Of a DNA stretch of 64,000 nt, positions 7,713 to 16,116 are shown in pieces (the stretch's first letter is position 1; the number at the start of each line of letters is the position of its first letter). The position numbers were made by a program, and so were the translations under genes. The notes under the pieces are model-generated. The model was not told the origin of the DNA. It searched no databases and worked only from the letters and a program-made list of their open reading frames with translations. This stretch comes from Bacteroidia bacterium (GTDB lineage Bacteria > Bacteroidota > Bacteroidia > NS11-12g > UBA955), in the NCBI GenBank assembly GCA_023228875.1, contig JALOAG010000001.1, positions 62,001 through 126,000 on the forward strand. Reading direction: 5' to 3'.

Positions 7713-8873
7713 ATGCTAAATATTGCAAAAAAGCTGATTGCACTTGTTATTGTGATGGTGTTAGGGGTGATGGTGTTTATTTGGTATCGTTCTTCTCAAC
7801 CACCCGCTTTGCTGGGATTGATTCCACAACAGGTAAAAGAAGCCGGGTTTATTGATGTGCGCAACTTAATGAAAAAGGCGTATTCGCAAGGTGTAACCGA
7901 TTTGGGAGAATTAACTTATCCTGATTTTCTTCATCAGGTTTTTTCTGTTTCTAATAATGCAAAAGAACCCGGAATCAATTTGTATAGTGAATTAGTCTGG
8001 TTTAAGCATCAAGAAGGGTATAACTGTATTTTTGTTAGATTGGCAAATACAGAACGTTGGGAAGCTTATCTACGTAAATATAAAGAAGAGGCACAACTTG
8101 AGGATATACAAAGTCAAGACGATATCCAATATGTACGGTTTAAAAATTACAATGCACTTTTTGCATGGAGAGGAAAACATCTGGCTTTGCTTTATGACTC
8201 AGCTAATGCAGAAATATTATCCTTTTCACAAGCTTTTGATGTATTAAAACCAAAATCAAAAAGTGAAATTCTGAATAAAGCGTATGAAAAAACAGCACCG
8301 GATGTTTTTTATGTTGACTTAGTGAATAACAATACATTAGCCATAAAATTACTGAATGGTAAAGTTCGGTATGTATGGAACGAAAACGTAAAGAATCTTA
8401 ACGAATTTGCTCCTTTCAGCAGTATAGATGCACAAGAACTAATAGCAGGTGCAGATACATCTGTAACTTATATGAGTGCTGACTTTGCACTCCAACAAGT
8501 AAATTTTGTAACTGAAGAACAGCTCAAGAGTAAGCATTATGCGGGAGTTGCAATTTATTCATATCATTCAATAGGAGTAGATTCTATAATGTCATCAATA
8601 AAATACTTGGATAAAATACCGAATCAAATTCATGGGTTTGCAATCAAGAATCCTGCAAAAACGCTCTTATTCCAAGACTCCTACTCAAAACACATAGTGG
8701 ATGCAGACACTAATAACATTAGAATTTTTAAGACAAAAGAGCAACTCACAATCGGGACTCAAGAGATTGGGACCATTTATTTTTTAAAATCCAATCAATT
8801 GCTTTTTAAGGAAGTTGCAGAGTATATTATGTCAAATAAGATGTTTGGGAATGTTCAAGATAAAAAGAACTAA
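7713..8873 (+). CDS. Membrane-anchored protein of unknown function
   Basis: I do not recognise a named family in this 386-residue protein. An N-terminal transmembrane segment at about residues 7-25 (LIALVIVMVLGVMVFIWY) is followed by a soluble region. That region has repeated alpha-beta segments such as VFYVDLVNNNTLAIKLLNG and a C-terminal TIGTQEIGTIYFLKSNQLLF. It is probably anchored in the inner membrane and faces the periplasm. It has its own -7 box and lies downstream of the phospholipase-like gene. Its stop codon overlaps, tail to tail, the stop codon of the reverse-strand gene that ends at 8870. Confidence 0.75.
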   Translation: MLNIAKKLIALVIVMVLGVMVFIWYRSSQPPALLGLIPQQVKEAGFIDVRNLMKKAYSQGVTDLGELTYPDFLHQVFSVSNNAKEPGINLYSELVWFKHQEGYNCIFVRLANTERWEAYLRKYKEEAQLEDIQSQDDIQYVRFKNYNALFAWRGKHLALLYDSANAEILSFSQAFDVLKPKSKSEILNKAYEKTAPDVFYVDLVNNNTLAIKLLNGKVRYVWNENVKNLNEFAPFSSIDAQELIAGADTSVTYMSADFALQQVNFVTEEQLKSKHYAGVAIYSYHSIGVDSIMSSIKYLDKIPNQIHGFAIKNPAKTLLFQDSYSKHIVDADTNNIRIFKTKEQLTIGTQEIGTIYFLKSNQLLFKEVAEYIMSNKMFGNVQDKKN

Positions 8874-9544
8874 ATCTTGATTCCTAAAGTCATACCCAGT
8901 TTTAAATTATTTGATTTCTTGAAAGGTAGAAAAAAAGAATGAGACTCAGCCGCATCTCCGATATTAGTGGGTGTAATTCCTCCACCAAAGTAAAAATCCA
9001 TACTAAAAATGTCATAGAAACGTGTTCTATATCCCAATACTGTTCCTATACTAAATGCATCAGAAGCGTACTTGACGGGTGTGTATTTTGTTATTCCGCT
9101 TAAACCATCATATTCAGTTTTGTCTCCTTTAAGGGTTATGTTTTTGTAAACCCCGTAGATACCTACAAAGAAATTATCAGGTGCTGAAAAAGAACGGCTG
9201 TAAAAGCGATATTGAGCTTCGGTGCGAAAGGCTTCCATGCTTGAAAAGTCAACATTATTACTATTTCCAAAATAATTATAACTATTGCCTGAGTAGCTCA
9301 TAAAATAGCCGGCAGATATTTTTAATGAATTATTTGTACGTGTTTCAAACTCAGTGCCCATTTCCATACCGGAAATAAAAAATGATAAAGGATAAAAAAC
9401 CAACTCCTGTTTAACTGGTTTTAATCCGCCTGCTGAGGTGCTTTTGATAGAAGCATTCTGATTTTTATAAATGTTTGTTGCATTGACACTTTGGGTCAAA
9501 AGAATGCTGCAAGACAAAAGAAAAAATGCGTGTACTGTTTTCAT
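8870..9544 (-). CDS. Probable outer-membrane beta-barrel protein
   Basis: The 224-residue protein has a signal peptide (MKTVHAFFLLSCSILLTQSVNA). After it come alternating amphipathic strands rich in Tyr, Phe and Gly (KISAGYFMSYSGNSYNYFG, AQYRFYSRSF, FFVGIYGVYKNITLKG, FSIGTVLGYRTRFYDIFSMDFYFGGGI), and it ends in LGMTLGIKI. This is the pattern of a small porin-like barrel. No specific family is recognised. The gene is tail-to-tail with the forward gene that ends at 8873. Confidence 0.75.
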   Translation of the reverse strand: MKTVHAFFLLSCSILLTQSVNATNIYKNQNASIKSTSAGGLKPVKQELVFYPLSFFISGMEMGTEFETRTNNSLKISAGYFMSYSGNSYNYFGNSNNVDFSSMEAFRTEAQYRFYSRSFSAPDNFFVGIYGVYKNITLKGDKTEYDGLSGITKYTPVKYASDAFSIGTVLGYRTRFYDIFSMDFYFGGGITPTNIGDAAESHSFFLPFKKSNNLKLGMTLGIKI

Positions 9545-9668
9545 AAGATTTAAAATAATTGAGTTTGTTTTTAATGCATTGCGAATTTCACGAATAATTT
9601 CAATATACCAAACTTCCTTTCATATAAAGTATTGTAAGTTGATTTTGGAATAAGGCTTCAATAAAGCT

Positions 9669-9702
9669 AAAAAAAAGCCCTCTCAGTATAGAGAAGGCTT
9701 TT
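9669..9702 (-). terminator. Terminator after the T9SS cargo gene
   Basis: The stem pairs AAAGCC with GGCTTT and TCTC with GAGA, with one mismatch and a six-base loop. On the minus strand it is followed by a run of eight T. It closes the gene at 9725-11365. Confidence 0.8.
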
Positions 9703-9724
9703 ATGAATAGTTTTAAATAAGTGC

Positions 9725-11365
9725 TTATTTAATAATTACTTTTCCGGTTGCGTTAAAGTTTGCAGTATTCATTGTATAGAAATAAACACCTGCATTAAGA
9801 CCGGTAGTTTCAACCTCGATAAAGTTGTTACCAGCTGCATACTCTGCAGAGATAGTTTTTACAGTTCTGCCAGTAATATCTTTGATATCAAAAGTAACTG
9901 TTTGAGCAGCACCAAGTGAAAATGGTATTGCAAAACTCATTGCATTGTCAGTTGGGTTTGGATAACCATTGCCAAGACCATATCCGTTTGCATTTGGAGT
10001 AACCACATCTACGTTTTGAGAAGTAGCATGGAAAGCTACACCGGAGAAACCGGATAAGAATGGGCGGTATGATTTCCAACCACCTTGACCTGTTGAGCCA
10101 TATCTTAAATCACTTTGTGTAGCAAACATGTTGTTAATTGCTTCAGGGTCCACAATTCTCAGACTCTGTCCATCTTGTGCATAATAAGAAATAGCAAGTA
10201 AGTTATGTTTGTTTCCAATGGTTACATCTTTATTAACAGAAATCAAGGTATCGTTGAAAGTGTATTTTTTCATTGGTTTGAACAGGAAAGAAATTCCATA
10301 TAAGTTATCAGGAATATTATTGCTACCATTCATTTGCTTTCCTACAAACATTGATAATCTTCTTGATCTGAATTTCAAATCCTCAGTCATAGAATCCTGA
10401 AATTCTTTTGTTAAGAATATTGTATCAGTTTTGTATGCACCGGTATTCATAATAGTTTGAGGAACGTACTTGTCAATATTAGGCATACCTGCATAATATG
10501 TTTGAGCATCTCCTTGGAAAGTTAAACCACGGATTTGTAGGTCTTCATTCGCTCCAACAAAGTGTTGAATATATAGGGTGTCAACAATTTCTACTTTAGT
10601 AATATTGTCCCCACCACCAGTAAAGGTTGCACCTGAAACTTGTAAATCTGTGTTGTCAGAAGACAAAGTTGTTGCATTACCTGCCGAACCAATAGTTTTA
10701 GCTGTTATTGTTAATTCGTTTCCATTAATTGCAACAGTATATCCTAATGCTTCGATAGCTGTTTTAATTGAAGCGGCAGTTGTAGCTTCATCAACAGAAG
10801 CATTCCATTCAGCACCTTCGGTTAAGGAATCACCACCAATTTCTAATATAGCTCCAGTTAAAGTTGAAAAGTCAACAACAGTAACAGTTGCAGTTGCATA
10901 AACAGAATTGATAACATTTAATGAATCTACTTGGCGAATATATGATTGAGCCCAATTGATAGAGTCAAGAGTATAATTAGTCCAACGGCTGAAATATCTT
11001 GGTGTTCCATCATTCTCGTCTGTAAATACGTGGTCTTTTGGGTCAAACATAGTTCCAATCATTTGGGTAAATGATCTGCCTAACTGATCATCGTACATAA
11101 TATGTACACTGTCTGGAAATAAGAAAAGGACATAAGGAGTATAAGAAAGTCCGTTTGCATTTGCGTAGTCATTTGCGAAAAAATACCAACCGCTCTCTTC
11201 CCTTCTGTCATTCCTCTGATTCATTTTTTGAAGAAACCCTGCTTCTTCAATAGCTTGATAACGGTGAGGATTGTTGTCCAAAGTTATCACATTGGTGCTT
11301 TGTTGAGCTGTAGATAAACCACAAAAGCCCAAAAATAAAGCCATCGATAATACAATTTTTTTCAT
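9725..11365 (-). CDS. T9SS type A cargo with an inserted phage-like domain
   Basis: The 546-residue secreted protein has a signal peptide (MKKIVLSMALFLGFCGLSTA). Its C-terminal sorting domain starts near residue 465 (YPNPTDNAMSFAIPFS) and ends in GVYFYTMNTANFNATGKVIIK. The type IX machinery should export it and either release it or anchor it at the surface. Residues 157-254 form a separate block (VTVVDFSTLTGAILEIGG, GNELTITAKTIGSAGNATTL, LQVSGATFTGGG) that resembles Ig-like or tail-protein repeats of phage virions and large adhesins. The flanking sequence appears to continue across it. A TATATTTG box lies 20 bases upstream. The rest is unrecognised. Confidence 0.87.
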   Translation of the reverse strand: MKKIVLSMALFLGFCGLSTAQQSTNVITLDNNPHRYQAIEEAGFLQKMNQRNDRREESGWYFFANDYANANGLSYTPYVLFLFPDSVHIMYDDQLGRSFTQMIGTMFDPKDHVFTDENDGTPRYFSRWTNYTLDSINWAQSYIRQVDSLNVINSVYATATVTVVDFSTLTGAILEIGGDSLTEGAEWNASVDEATTAASIKTAIEALGYTVAINGNELTITAKTIGSAGNATTLSSDNTDLQVSGATFTGGGDNITKVEIVDTLYIQHFVGANEDLQIRGLTFQGDAQTYYAGMPNIDKYVPQTIMNTGAYKTDTIFLTKEFQDSMTEDLKFRSRRLSMFVGKQMNGSNNIPDNLYGISFLFKPMKKYTFNDTLISVNKDVTIGNKHNLLAISYYAQDGQSLRIVDPEAINNMFATQSDLRYGSTGQGGWKSYRPFLSGFSGVAFHATSQNVDVVTPNANGYGLGNGYPNPTDNAMSFAIPFSLGAAQTVTFDIKDITGRTVKTISAEYAAGNNFIEVETTGLNAGVYFYTMNTANFNATGKVIIK

Positions 11366-11385
11366 ATTTAATTTTTTTGAGTGTG

Positions 11386-11393
11386 CAAATATA
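11386..11393 (-). promoter_or_regulatory. -7 element TATATTTG for the T9SS cargo gene
   Basis: The forward strand reads CAAATATA, a perfect match on the minus strand, 20 bases before the start at 11365. Confidence 0.55.
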
Positions 11394-11456
11394 AATAAAA
11401 AGCTTCTGAAAAATGCTGCTACATTTTTTGCTTTGCTAGATATAACCGAATAGATA

Positions 11457-12161
11457 CTATATGTCCCCTAAGTGCGGACGCAGAATTATTTCTTCCAACA
11501 CTGTGTGTTTTCTATTGTGCCAGGCGGTCAAAACGAACTGAGCCACATCATCAGGCATCATAAATCTTTCCGGTGGCAAATCAGTATCTGCCCAACTGTT
11601 TGTGAGGGTAGCACCGGGCATCAGTGCTGTTACGCCAATATTCAGATGTTTAAGTTCTTGACGTAAAATTCTGGTAAAGCCCAACAATCCATATTTACTG
11701 ATACTGTATGAGCCTCCATTACTGTGGGCAGTAATAGAGGCGGTGGAACACATATTAAACACATAGCCGTCTTTGCTTTTTTCTATTACAGGCAATAACT
11801 TTCTGACAAGGTAATAAGGTGCGGCTAAGTTAATTGCCATTTCTTTTTCAAAAACACCCTCTTCTTCGTGTATTGTAGCACCCGGTAAAAAAATTCCGGC
11901 ATTGTTGATTAAAAGGTTCAATTCTCCAAAGGTTTGATTCACAAATGCTGCAAATTTCATTACCTCCTCCTTGTGTTCAAAATCAGCTTGAAAAGTATGG
12001 ATTGTTACCCCTGTCTGATGTAATACTTCTTTGTGCAGAGACTGTAAATTCTGCGCACTTCTACTGTTTGTAATAATGTCAAACCCTGCTTTGGCAAAAT
12101 GCAAAACCAAACTTTTCCCAATCCCTTTTGTTCCACCTGTGATAACTGCCGTTTTTTTCAT
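11457..12161 (-). CDS. Short-chain dehydrogenase/reductase (SDR)
   Basis: The 234-residue classical SDR has TGGTKGIG near residue 9, NNAGIFLPG near 85, and the YxxxK motif in SYSISKYGLLGF. The substrate is unknown. It resembles the SDR at 1286 only at family level. The ATG at 12161 is chosen because it begins the Rossmann strand directly (MKKTAVITGG) and lies five bases from a TATTTTTG box at 12174-12167; an upstream frame start at 12236 would sit beyond that promoter. It diverges from the MlaE-like gene at 12213. Confidence 0.9.
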   Translation of the reverse strand: MKKTAVITGGTKGIGKSLVLHFAKAGFDIITNSRSAQNLQSLHKEVLHQTGVTIHTFQADFEHKEEVMKFAAFVNQTFGELNLLINNAGIFLPGATIHEEEGVFEKEMAINLAAPYYLVRKLLPVIEKSKDGYVFNMCSTASITAHSNGGSYSISKYGLLGFTRILRQELKHLNIGVTALMPGATLTNSWADTDLPPERFMMPDDVAQFVLTAWHNRKHTVLEEIILRPHLGDI

Positions 12162-12166
12162 GTGGT

Positions 12167-12174
12167 CAAAAATA
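12167..12174 (-). promoter_or_regulatory. -7 element TATTTTTG for the SDR at 11457-12161
   Basis: This perfect match on the minus strand lies five bases before the ATG. It is interleaved with the forward box at 12188-12195. Confidence 0.55.
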
Positions 12175-12187
12175 AACAGAAACATTC

Positions 12188-12195
12188 TAATTTCG
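12188..12195 (+). promoter_or_regulatory. Near-consensus -7 element TAATTTCG for the mlaE-like gene
   Basis: There is one mismatch to TAnnTTTG. It lies 17 bases before the ATG at 12213. Confidence 0.4.
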
Positions 12196-12212
12196 CAGCT
12201 TCGATTTATCCA

Positions 12213-12959
12213 ATGAAATATAATTATATTTATCATCTTGGGCGGTATGTATTCTTCATTAGAGGTATGTTCAGCAAGCCTGAAAAGGCAAAGATATTTG
12301 TAAACAGAGTCTTTGAAGAAATGAATAATATCGGCATCGGTTCGCTGCCTATTGTTGCTATCATCTCGGTCTTTATAGGTGCTGTTACTACTGTTCAGAC
12401 TGCATATCAGCTTGTATCACCTCTTGTTCCTGCTTCTATTATCGGTCAGATTGTGAGCGATTCTTCTATTTTAGAATTATCTCCGACTATTATGTCGTTA
12501 GTTTTGGCGGGTAAAGTAGGTTCTCATATTGCCTCTGAAATAGGCACAATGAGGGTTACGGAGCAAATAGATGCGTTAGAAGTAATGGGTATCAATGCTT
12601 CCGGCTATTTGATTTTGCCTAAAATAATCGCTGCATTGTTTATGTTCCCTATTCTCAATATTATTTCTATTACTTTGAGCATTTGGGGAGGTATTACAGC
12701 AGGTGAACTTACCGGTGCTTTATCGCAAGAAGAGTTTTTGTTTGGCGCAAGAGAAACTTTTAAGGGATTTGTTGTGTTCTTTTCTATTCTTAAAGCGGTT
12801 ACGTTTTCCTTTATTATTACTTCTATTTCTGCTTACCAAGGGTATCATACAAGCGGTGGTGCATTAGAAGTAGGAACATCCAGCACAAGATCAGTGGTGT
12901 ATAGTTGTGTGATGATTTTATTTGCAGATTATATTTTAGCACAACTCCTTTTAAAATAA
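12213..12959 (+). CDS. MlaE/YrbE-family ABC transporter permease
   Basis: The 248-residue membrane protein matches the MlaE (YrbE) permease family. It has the early MFSKPEKAKIFVNRVFEEM, IGSLPIVAIISVFIGAVTTVQTAYQ, LVLAGKVGSHIASEIGTMRVTEQIDALEVMGINA, and ASIYLILPK-like segments with five or so hydrophobic helices. These complexes move phospholipid between the inner and outer membranes. The ATG at 12213 follows a TAATTTCG box. The ATPase follows six bases later. The MCE substrate-binding partner (MlaD) is not next to them. Confidence 0.93.
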   Translation: MKYNYIYHLGRYVFFIRGMFSKPEKAKIFVNRVFEEMNNIGIGSLPIVAIISVFIGAVTTVQTAYQLVSPLVPASIIGQIVSDSSILELSPTIMSLVLAGKVGSHIASEIGTMRVTEQIDALEVMGINASGYLILPKIIAALFMFPILNIISITLSIWGGITAGELTGALSQEEFLFGARETFKGFVVFFSILKAVTFSFIITSISAYQGYHTSGGALEVGTSSTRSVVYSCVMILFADYILAQLLLK

Positions 12960-12964
12960 AGCCC

Positions 12965-13702
12965 ATGATTGAATTACTGCATGTCAATAAGTCGTTTAAT
13001 GGAATCCAAGTCTTAAATGATATTAATATTCAATTTAATGCCGGAGAGTTGAACTATGTCATTGGTTCTTCGGGTGGAGGAAAAAGTGTATTGATGAAGT
13101 GTATGGTTGGACTGGTAAAACCTGATTCAGGCAGTATTTTGTATGACGGAAGAGATTTTTTAGCTAAAAATGAAGATGAAGTACGGGCGGTTAGGCAAGA
13201 AATAGGTATGTTGTTTCAAGGCACTGCATTATTTGATTCTCTTACGGTTGAAGAGAATGTAGGATTTCCGCTCAAGATGCTTTCAAACATGAACAAATCC
13301 GACATACTCGATAGGGTTAATTTTTGTCTTAAAAGAGTTAATTTGGACAATGTAAACAAAAAATATCCTGCTGAAATTAGTGGAGGAATGAAAAAAAGAG
13401 TTGGGATTGCCAGAGCCATTGCTTTACAAATTAAATATTTGTATTGTGATGAACCTAATTCCGGATTAGACCCGTTAACCTCTCGCGTGATTGATGAACT
13501 ACTAAAAGATATTACCGAGGAGTTCCAGATTACTACTGTTATTAACTCACATGATATGAAGTCGGTTTTTGATACAGGTGATAAAGTTACTTTTATTTAC
13601 AAAGGTGCTGTTAAATGGCATGGAACCCGACATAATATTAAAAATGAACTTGCAGATGTGCCCGAATTAGATGCTTTTGCTAAAGCATCATTTCTAAGCT
13701 AA
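12965..13702 (+). CDS. MlaF-like ABC transporter ATP-binding protein
   Basis: The 245-residue ATPase has a Walker A motif in GSSGGGKSVLMKCM, a Q-loop in EIGMLFQGTALFDSLTVEENVGFPL, the signature ISGGMKKRVGIARAIAL, Walker B in YLYCDEPNSGLDPLT, and the switch histidine in VINSHDM. The ISGGMKKR signature and the LFQGTALFDSL Q-loop are typical of MlaF. It pairs with the permease six bases upstream to power lipid transport. The ATG at 12965 is chosen over an upstream frame inside the permease gene. Confidence 0.93.
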   Translation: MIELLHVNKSFNGIQVLNDINIQFNAGELNYVIGSSGGGKSVLMKCMVGLVKPDSGSILYDGRDFLAKNEDEVRAVRQEIGMLFQGTALFDSLTVEENVGFPLKMLSNMNKSDILDRVNFCLKRVNLDNVNKKYPAEISGGMKKRVGIARAIALQIKYLYCDEPNSGLDPLTSRVIDELLKDITEEFQITTVINSHDMKSVFDTGDKVTFIYKGAVKWHGTRHNIKNELADVPELDAFAKASFLS

Positions 13703-13741
13703 TCCGCTCACTTGAATTCCCAATTATATGTTATAGAAATC

Positions 13742-13749
13742 TAATTTTG
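13742..13749 (+). promoter_or_regulatory. -7 element TAATTTTG for the DHH phosphoesterase
   Basis: This perfect match lies 21 bases before the TTG start at 13771. Confidence 0.55.
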
Positions 13750-13770
13750 CACTGAATTAATAAACCCGTT

Positions 13771-14772
13771 TTGAAAAAATTAATACCACTCATACAGCAA
13801 TCGCCTTCAAAGAATATTGTAATTACAACACATCACAAACCGGATGGTGATGCAATGGGTTCTACCTTGGCGTTATACAATTTTCTCAAAAATATAGGAC
13901 TGCAAGCAACTGTTATTACACCAACTGATTATGCAGATTTTTTGACTTGGTTGCCGGGTAATGAATTTGTTGTTTTATATCCGAATGATGTTGAAAAGTG
14001 TAATCAATTAATCGTAAATGCGGATTTTATTTTTTGTCTTGACTTTAATAAGTTGTCAAGAATCAATGAAATGGGGGTGGAGGTTGAGAATTCCAAGGCA
14101 ATGAAAATCCTGATTGACCATCATCAAGAAGCACAGCAATTTGATGATATGCAATGGTGGGATTCAAAAGCAACTTCTACTTGCGAGCTGATATTTAAAC
14201 TCATTTTGACGGAAGGATATTCTAATAAGATAGATGTCAATGTTGCAACCTGCATCTATACAGGGATGATGACTGATACGGGTGGATTCAGGTTTAGAGG
14301 TGTGAGTTCGGAAACGCATGTAATTATTGCCGCATTATTAAAAACAGGAATAGTGCCTGCTGATATTCACTCAAAAGTGTTTGATAGTTTTACTGCTGAT
14401 AGGCTTAGGTTGATTGGGTTTGCACTGTCTGAGCGTATGGAAGTGTTAAACGAATATAATACGGTGTTGATTTACTTGACACAAGAGGACTTGAAGAGAT
14501 TTAACGTAAAAACAGGCGATACAGAAGGTTTGGTTAATTATGGACTCGGAATAGAAGGCATGGTTTTATCAGCATTAATTATTGACAGAACTGTTATGAT
14601 AAAGATGAGTTTTCGTTCCAAAGGCGAATTTGATGTAAATGCTTTTGCAAAAAAATTGTTTGGAGGCGGAGGACATATTAATGCTGCCGGAGCCAGCAGT
14701 AATCATCCACTACAAGAAGTGATAACTACGTTTAAAGAAAGTTTAAAAGAATATAAAACACAACTCAAATGA
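13771..14772 (+). CDS. DHH/DHHA1 phosphoesterase (NrnA-like)
   Basis: The 333-residue protein has the DHH-family metal motifs: THHKPDGDAMGSTLAL, the DFNKLSR segment, LIDHHQ and TGMMTDTGGFRFRG. It ends in a DHHA1 domain with the substrate-binding GGGGHINAAGA. The full length and layout match NrnA, which degrades short oligoribonucleotides and 3'-phosphoadenosine 5'-phosphate in the cytosol. Translation starts at a TTG (MKKLIPLIQQ); no ATG is available between the -7 box and the conserved N-terminus. The stop overlaps the next gene's ATG by 4 bp. Confidence 0.92.
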   Translation: MKKLIPLIQQSPSKNIVITTHHKPDGDAMGSTLALYNFLKNIGLQATVITPTDYADFLTWLPGNEFVVLYPNDVEKCNQLIVNADFIFCLDFNKLSRINEMGVEVENSKAMKILIDHHQEAQQFDDMQWWDSKATSTCELIFKLILTEGYSNKIDVNVATCIYTGMMTDTGGFRFRGVSSETHVIIAALLKTGIVPADIHSKVFDSFTADRLRLIGFALSERMEVLNEYNTVLIYLTQEDLKRFNVKTGDTEGLVNYGLGIEGMVLSALIIDRTVMIKMSFRSKGEFDVNAFAKKLFGGGGHINAAGASSNHPLQEVITTFKESLKEYKTQLK

Positions 14773-15650
14773 AACGACAACACAGCAATTGGTTGGTAAT
14801 AATCGCATTGGTTTTGGCAGCATCTTGCGGCACAAAATCAGGTTTTGAAAAAACCAAAGACGGACTTCAATTTAAGTATCTATTTAGAAGTGATAGCAAG
14901 GTTTTGCCACAATTAGGACAAATTTTGTTTATCAATTATATCATTAAAACAGAGGATGACAGCACTTTGTTCAGCACCTATGACGATTTGAAGCGTCAAG
15001 ACAGAATAGAGTTACAAGAGCCTACATTCAAAGGTGGAGATATTTTTAGTGCATTAGCGATGATGTCAGAAGGAGATAGTATGGCATTTCTTATTTCGGC
15101 AGATTCTTTCTATCTCAAAACCAGACAAGAAGGACAGCTCCCTTCAAACATCAAGACAGGGTCTTTCTTGCAATTTGTTATCAAACTCGAAAAGATTGTT
15201 AATGCACAAGATTATGACGCACTGAAAAACAGAGAACGCTATGAAAGATTGATAAAGGAAGTGGGTGAAATAGATAGCTTTTTTAAAGCAAAAGGTTGGA
15301 AAGACACCAAACTTGACAATGGAATAAGATATTACATAACCGAACATACAGAAGGCAAGCAAGCCAAGTTGAACAGCGAAGTAGAATTTCACTATGTAGG
15401 AACATTATTAGAAAACGGAGTTGAATTTGTAAACTCCTATTTAGCTGGTGGCAGAGCAAGGTTTATTGTTGGTGATGAGGATATTAAACCGGAAGCCATG
15501 AATTATATGGTAATGCAACTGCGAGAGGGCGAAAAAGCAACATTCGTTGTGCCATTTGATCTTGCATTTGGCGAATATGGCGTAGCGAACCTTGTACCAC
15601 CCTATGCAACCGTTATTTATGAAATCTTCTTGGTAAAAGTGAAGGAATAG
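14769..15650 (+). CDS. FKBP-type peptidyl-prolyl isomerase lipoprotein
   Basis: The 293-residue lipoprotein has a signal sequence ending in the lipobox LAASC. A first FKBP-like region at about 30-145 (LGQILFINYIIKTEDDSTLF, FLQFVIKLEKI) is followed by a second, better-conserved FKBP domain at about 180-293 (LNSEVEFHYVGTLLENGVEF, LREGEKATFVVPFDLAFGEYG, LVPPYATVIYEIFLVKV). It should assist folding of proteins in the periplasm or outer membrane. The size and doubled domain resemble gliding-motility-linked FKBP lipoproteins of Bacteroidota, but a specific GldI assignment is not supported. It overlaps the DHH gene by 4 bp (ATGA). Confidence 0.85.
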   Translation: MKRQHSNWLVIIALVLAASCGTKSGFEKTKDGLQFKYLFRSDSKVLPQLGQILFINYIIKTEDDSTLFSTYDDLKRQDRIELQEPTFKGGDIFSALAMMSEGDSMAFLISADSFYLKTRQEGQLPSNIKTGSFLQFVIKLEKIVNAQDYDALKNRERYERLIKEVGEIDSFFKAKGWKDTKLDNGIRYYITEHTEGKQAKLNSEVEFHYVGTLLENGVEFVNSYLAGGRARFIVGDEDIKPEAMNYMVMQLREGEKATFVVPFDLAFGEYGVANLVPPYATVIYEIFLVKVKE

Positions 15651-15658
15651 TAACTTTG
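15651..15658 (+). promoter_or_regulatory. -7 element TAACTTTG directly after the FKBP stop codon
   Basis: This perfect TAnnTTTG match starts on the base after the FKBP stop. It appears to serve the degenerate T9SS-tail fragment downstream. Confidence 0.45.
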
Positions 15659-15659
15659 G

Positions 15660-15983
15660 AGCTAATAACAATAAGATTGTTGTGGCAATGAGTTATTCGA
15701 ATTGTCTGAAGGTTTGCACTATTTTGTTGGATTCAATACAGGATTAAATCCTATAACTCAACCAATTATTTCTCTATACCGCAACCCTGCAAACAACATT
15801 CTTCATATAGCAGGGTTGATAGAGAATAACCTATACAGAATTTACAACATGTTAGGAGTTGAAGTTTCAACAGGATATAGTAATGGCAACTCCCTGTATG
15901 TTGCAGATTTGCCAAAAGGGGTGTATTTACTTCAAATCCAAACCAAGTCAAGTGTTTTACAGTCAAGATTTGTAAAAAAGTAG
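15660..15983 (+). pseudogene. Orphan T9SS sorting-domain fragment
   Basis: A frame ending at 15983 encodes a type A sorting domain with almost nothing in front of it: ISLYRNPANNILHIAGL, YRIYNMLGVEVS, and the ending LPKGVYLLQIQ followed by SRFVKK. It has no signal peptide, so it could not reach the type IX system. The earliest possible start in frame is a TTG at 15702. An ATG at 15688 is in a different frame (offset 14 bases) and stops after 19 codons. This looks like the 3' end of a lost cargo gene. A promoter-like box survives upstream. Confidence 0.65.
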
Positions 15984-16085
15984 TTTTGATTTGTCAAGAC
16001 TTGTGTCTTGTGTGTTTTCAAAACATTAATCAATCTAAAGTATCGGTACATTTTTTATGCTTAAAATATTTTAGGCAAAAAACAT

Positions 16086-16093
16086 TACTTTTG
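16086..16093 (+). promoter_or_regulatory. -7 element TACTTTTG for the lipocalin-like gene
   Basis: This perfect match lies 23 bases before the ATG at 16117. Confidence 0.55.
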
Positions 16094-16116
16094 ACAACCT
16101 CAAAAAAGACAAACTT

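Noticed and set aside
10578..10901. A 107-codon forward frame inside the T9SS cargo
   Set aside because: It is the antisense of the inserted repeat-like domain and has the low-complexity Val/Ala/Ser composition expected from that.
14769..15650. Assignment of the FKBP lipoprotein as GldI
   Set aside because: The double FKBP layout is suggestive, but nothing specific to GldI, and no other gld gene, is visible in the window.
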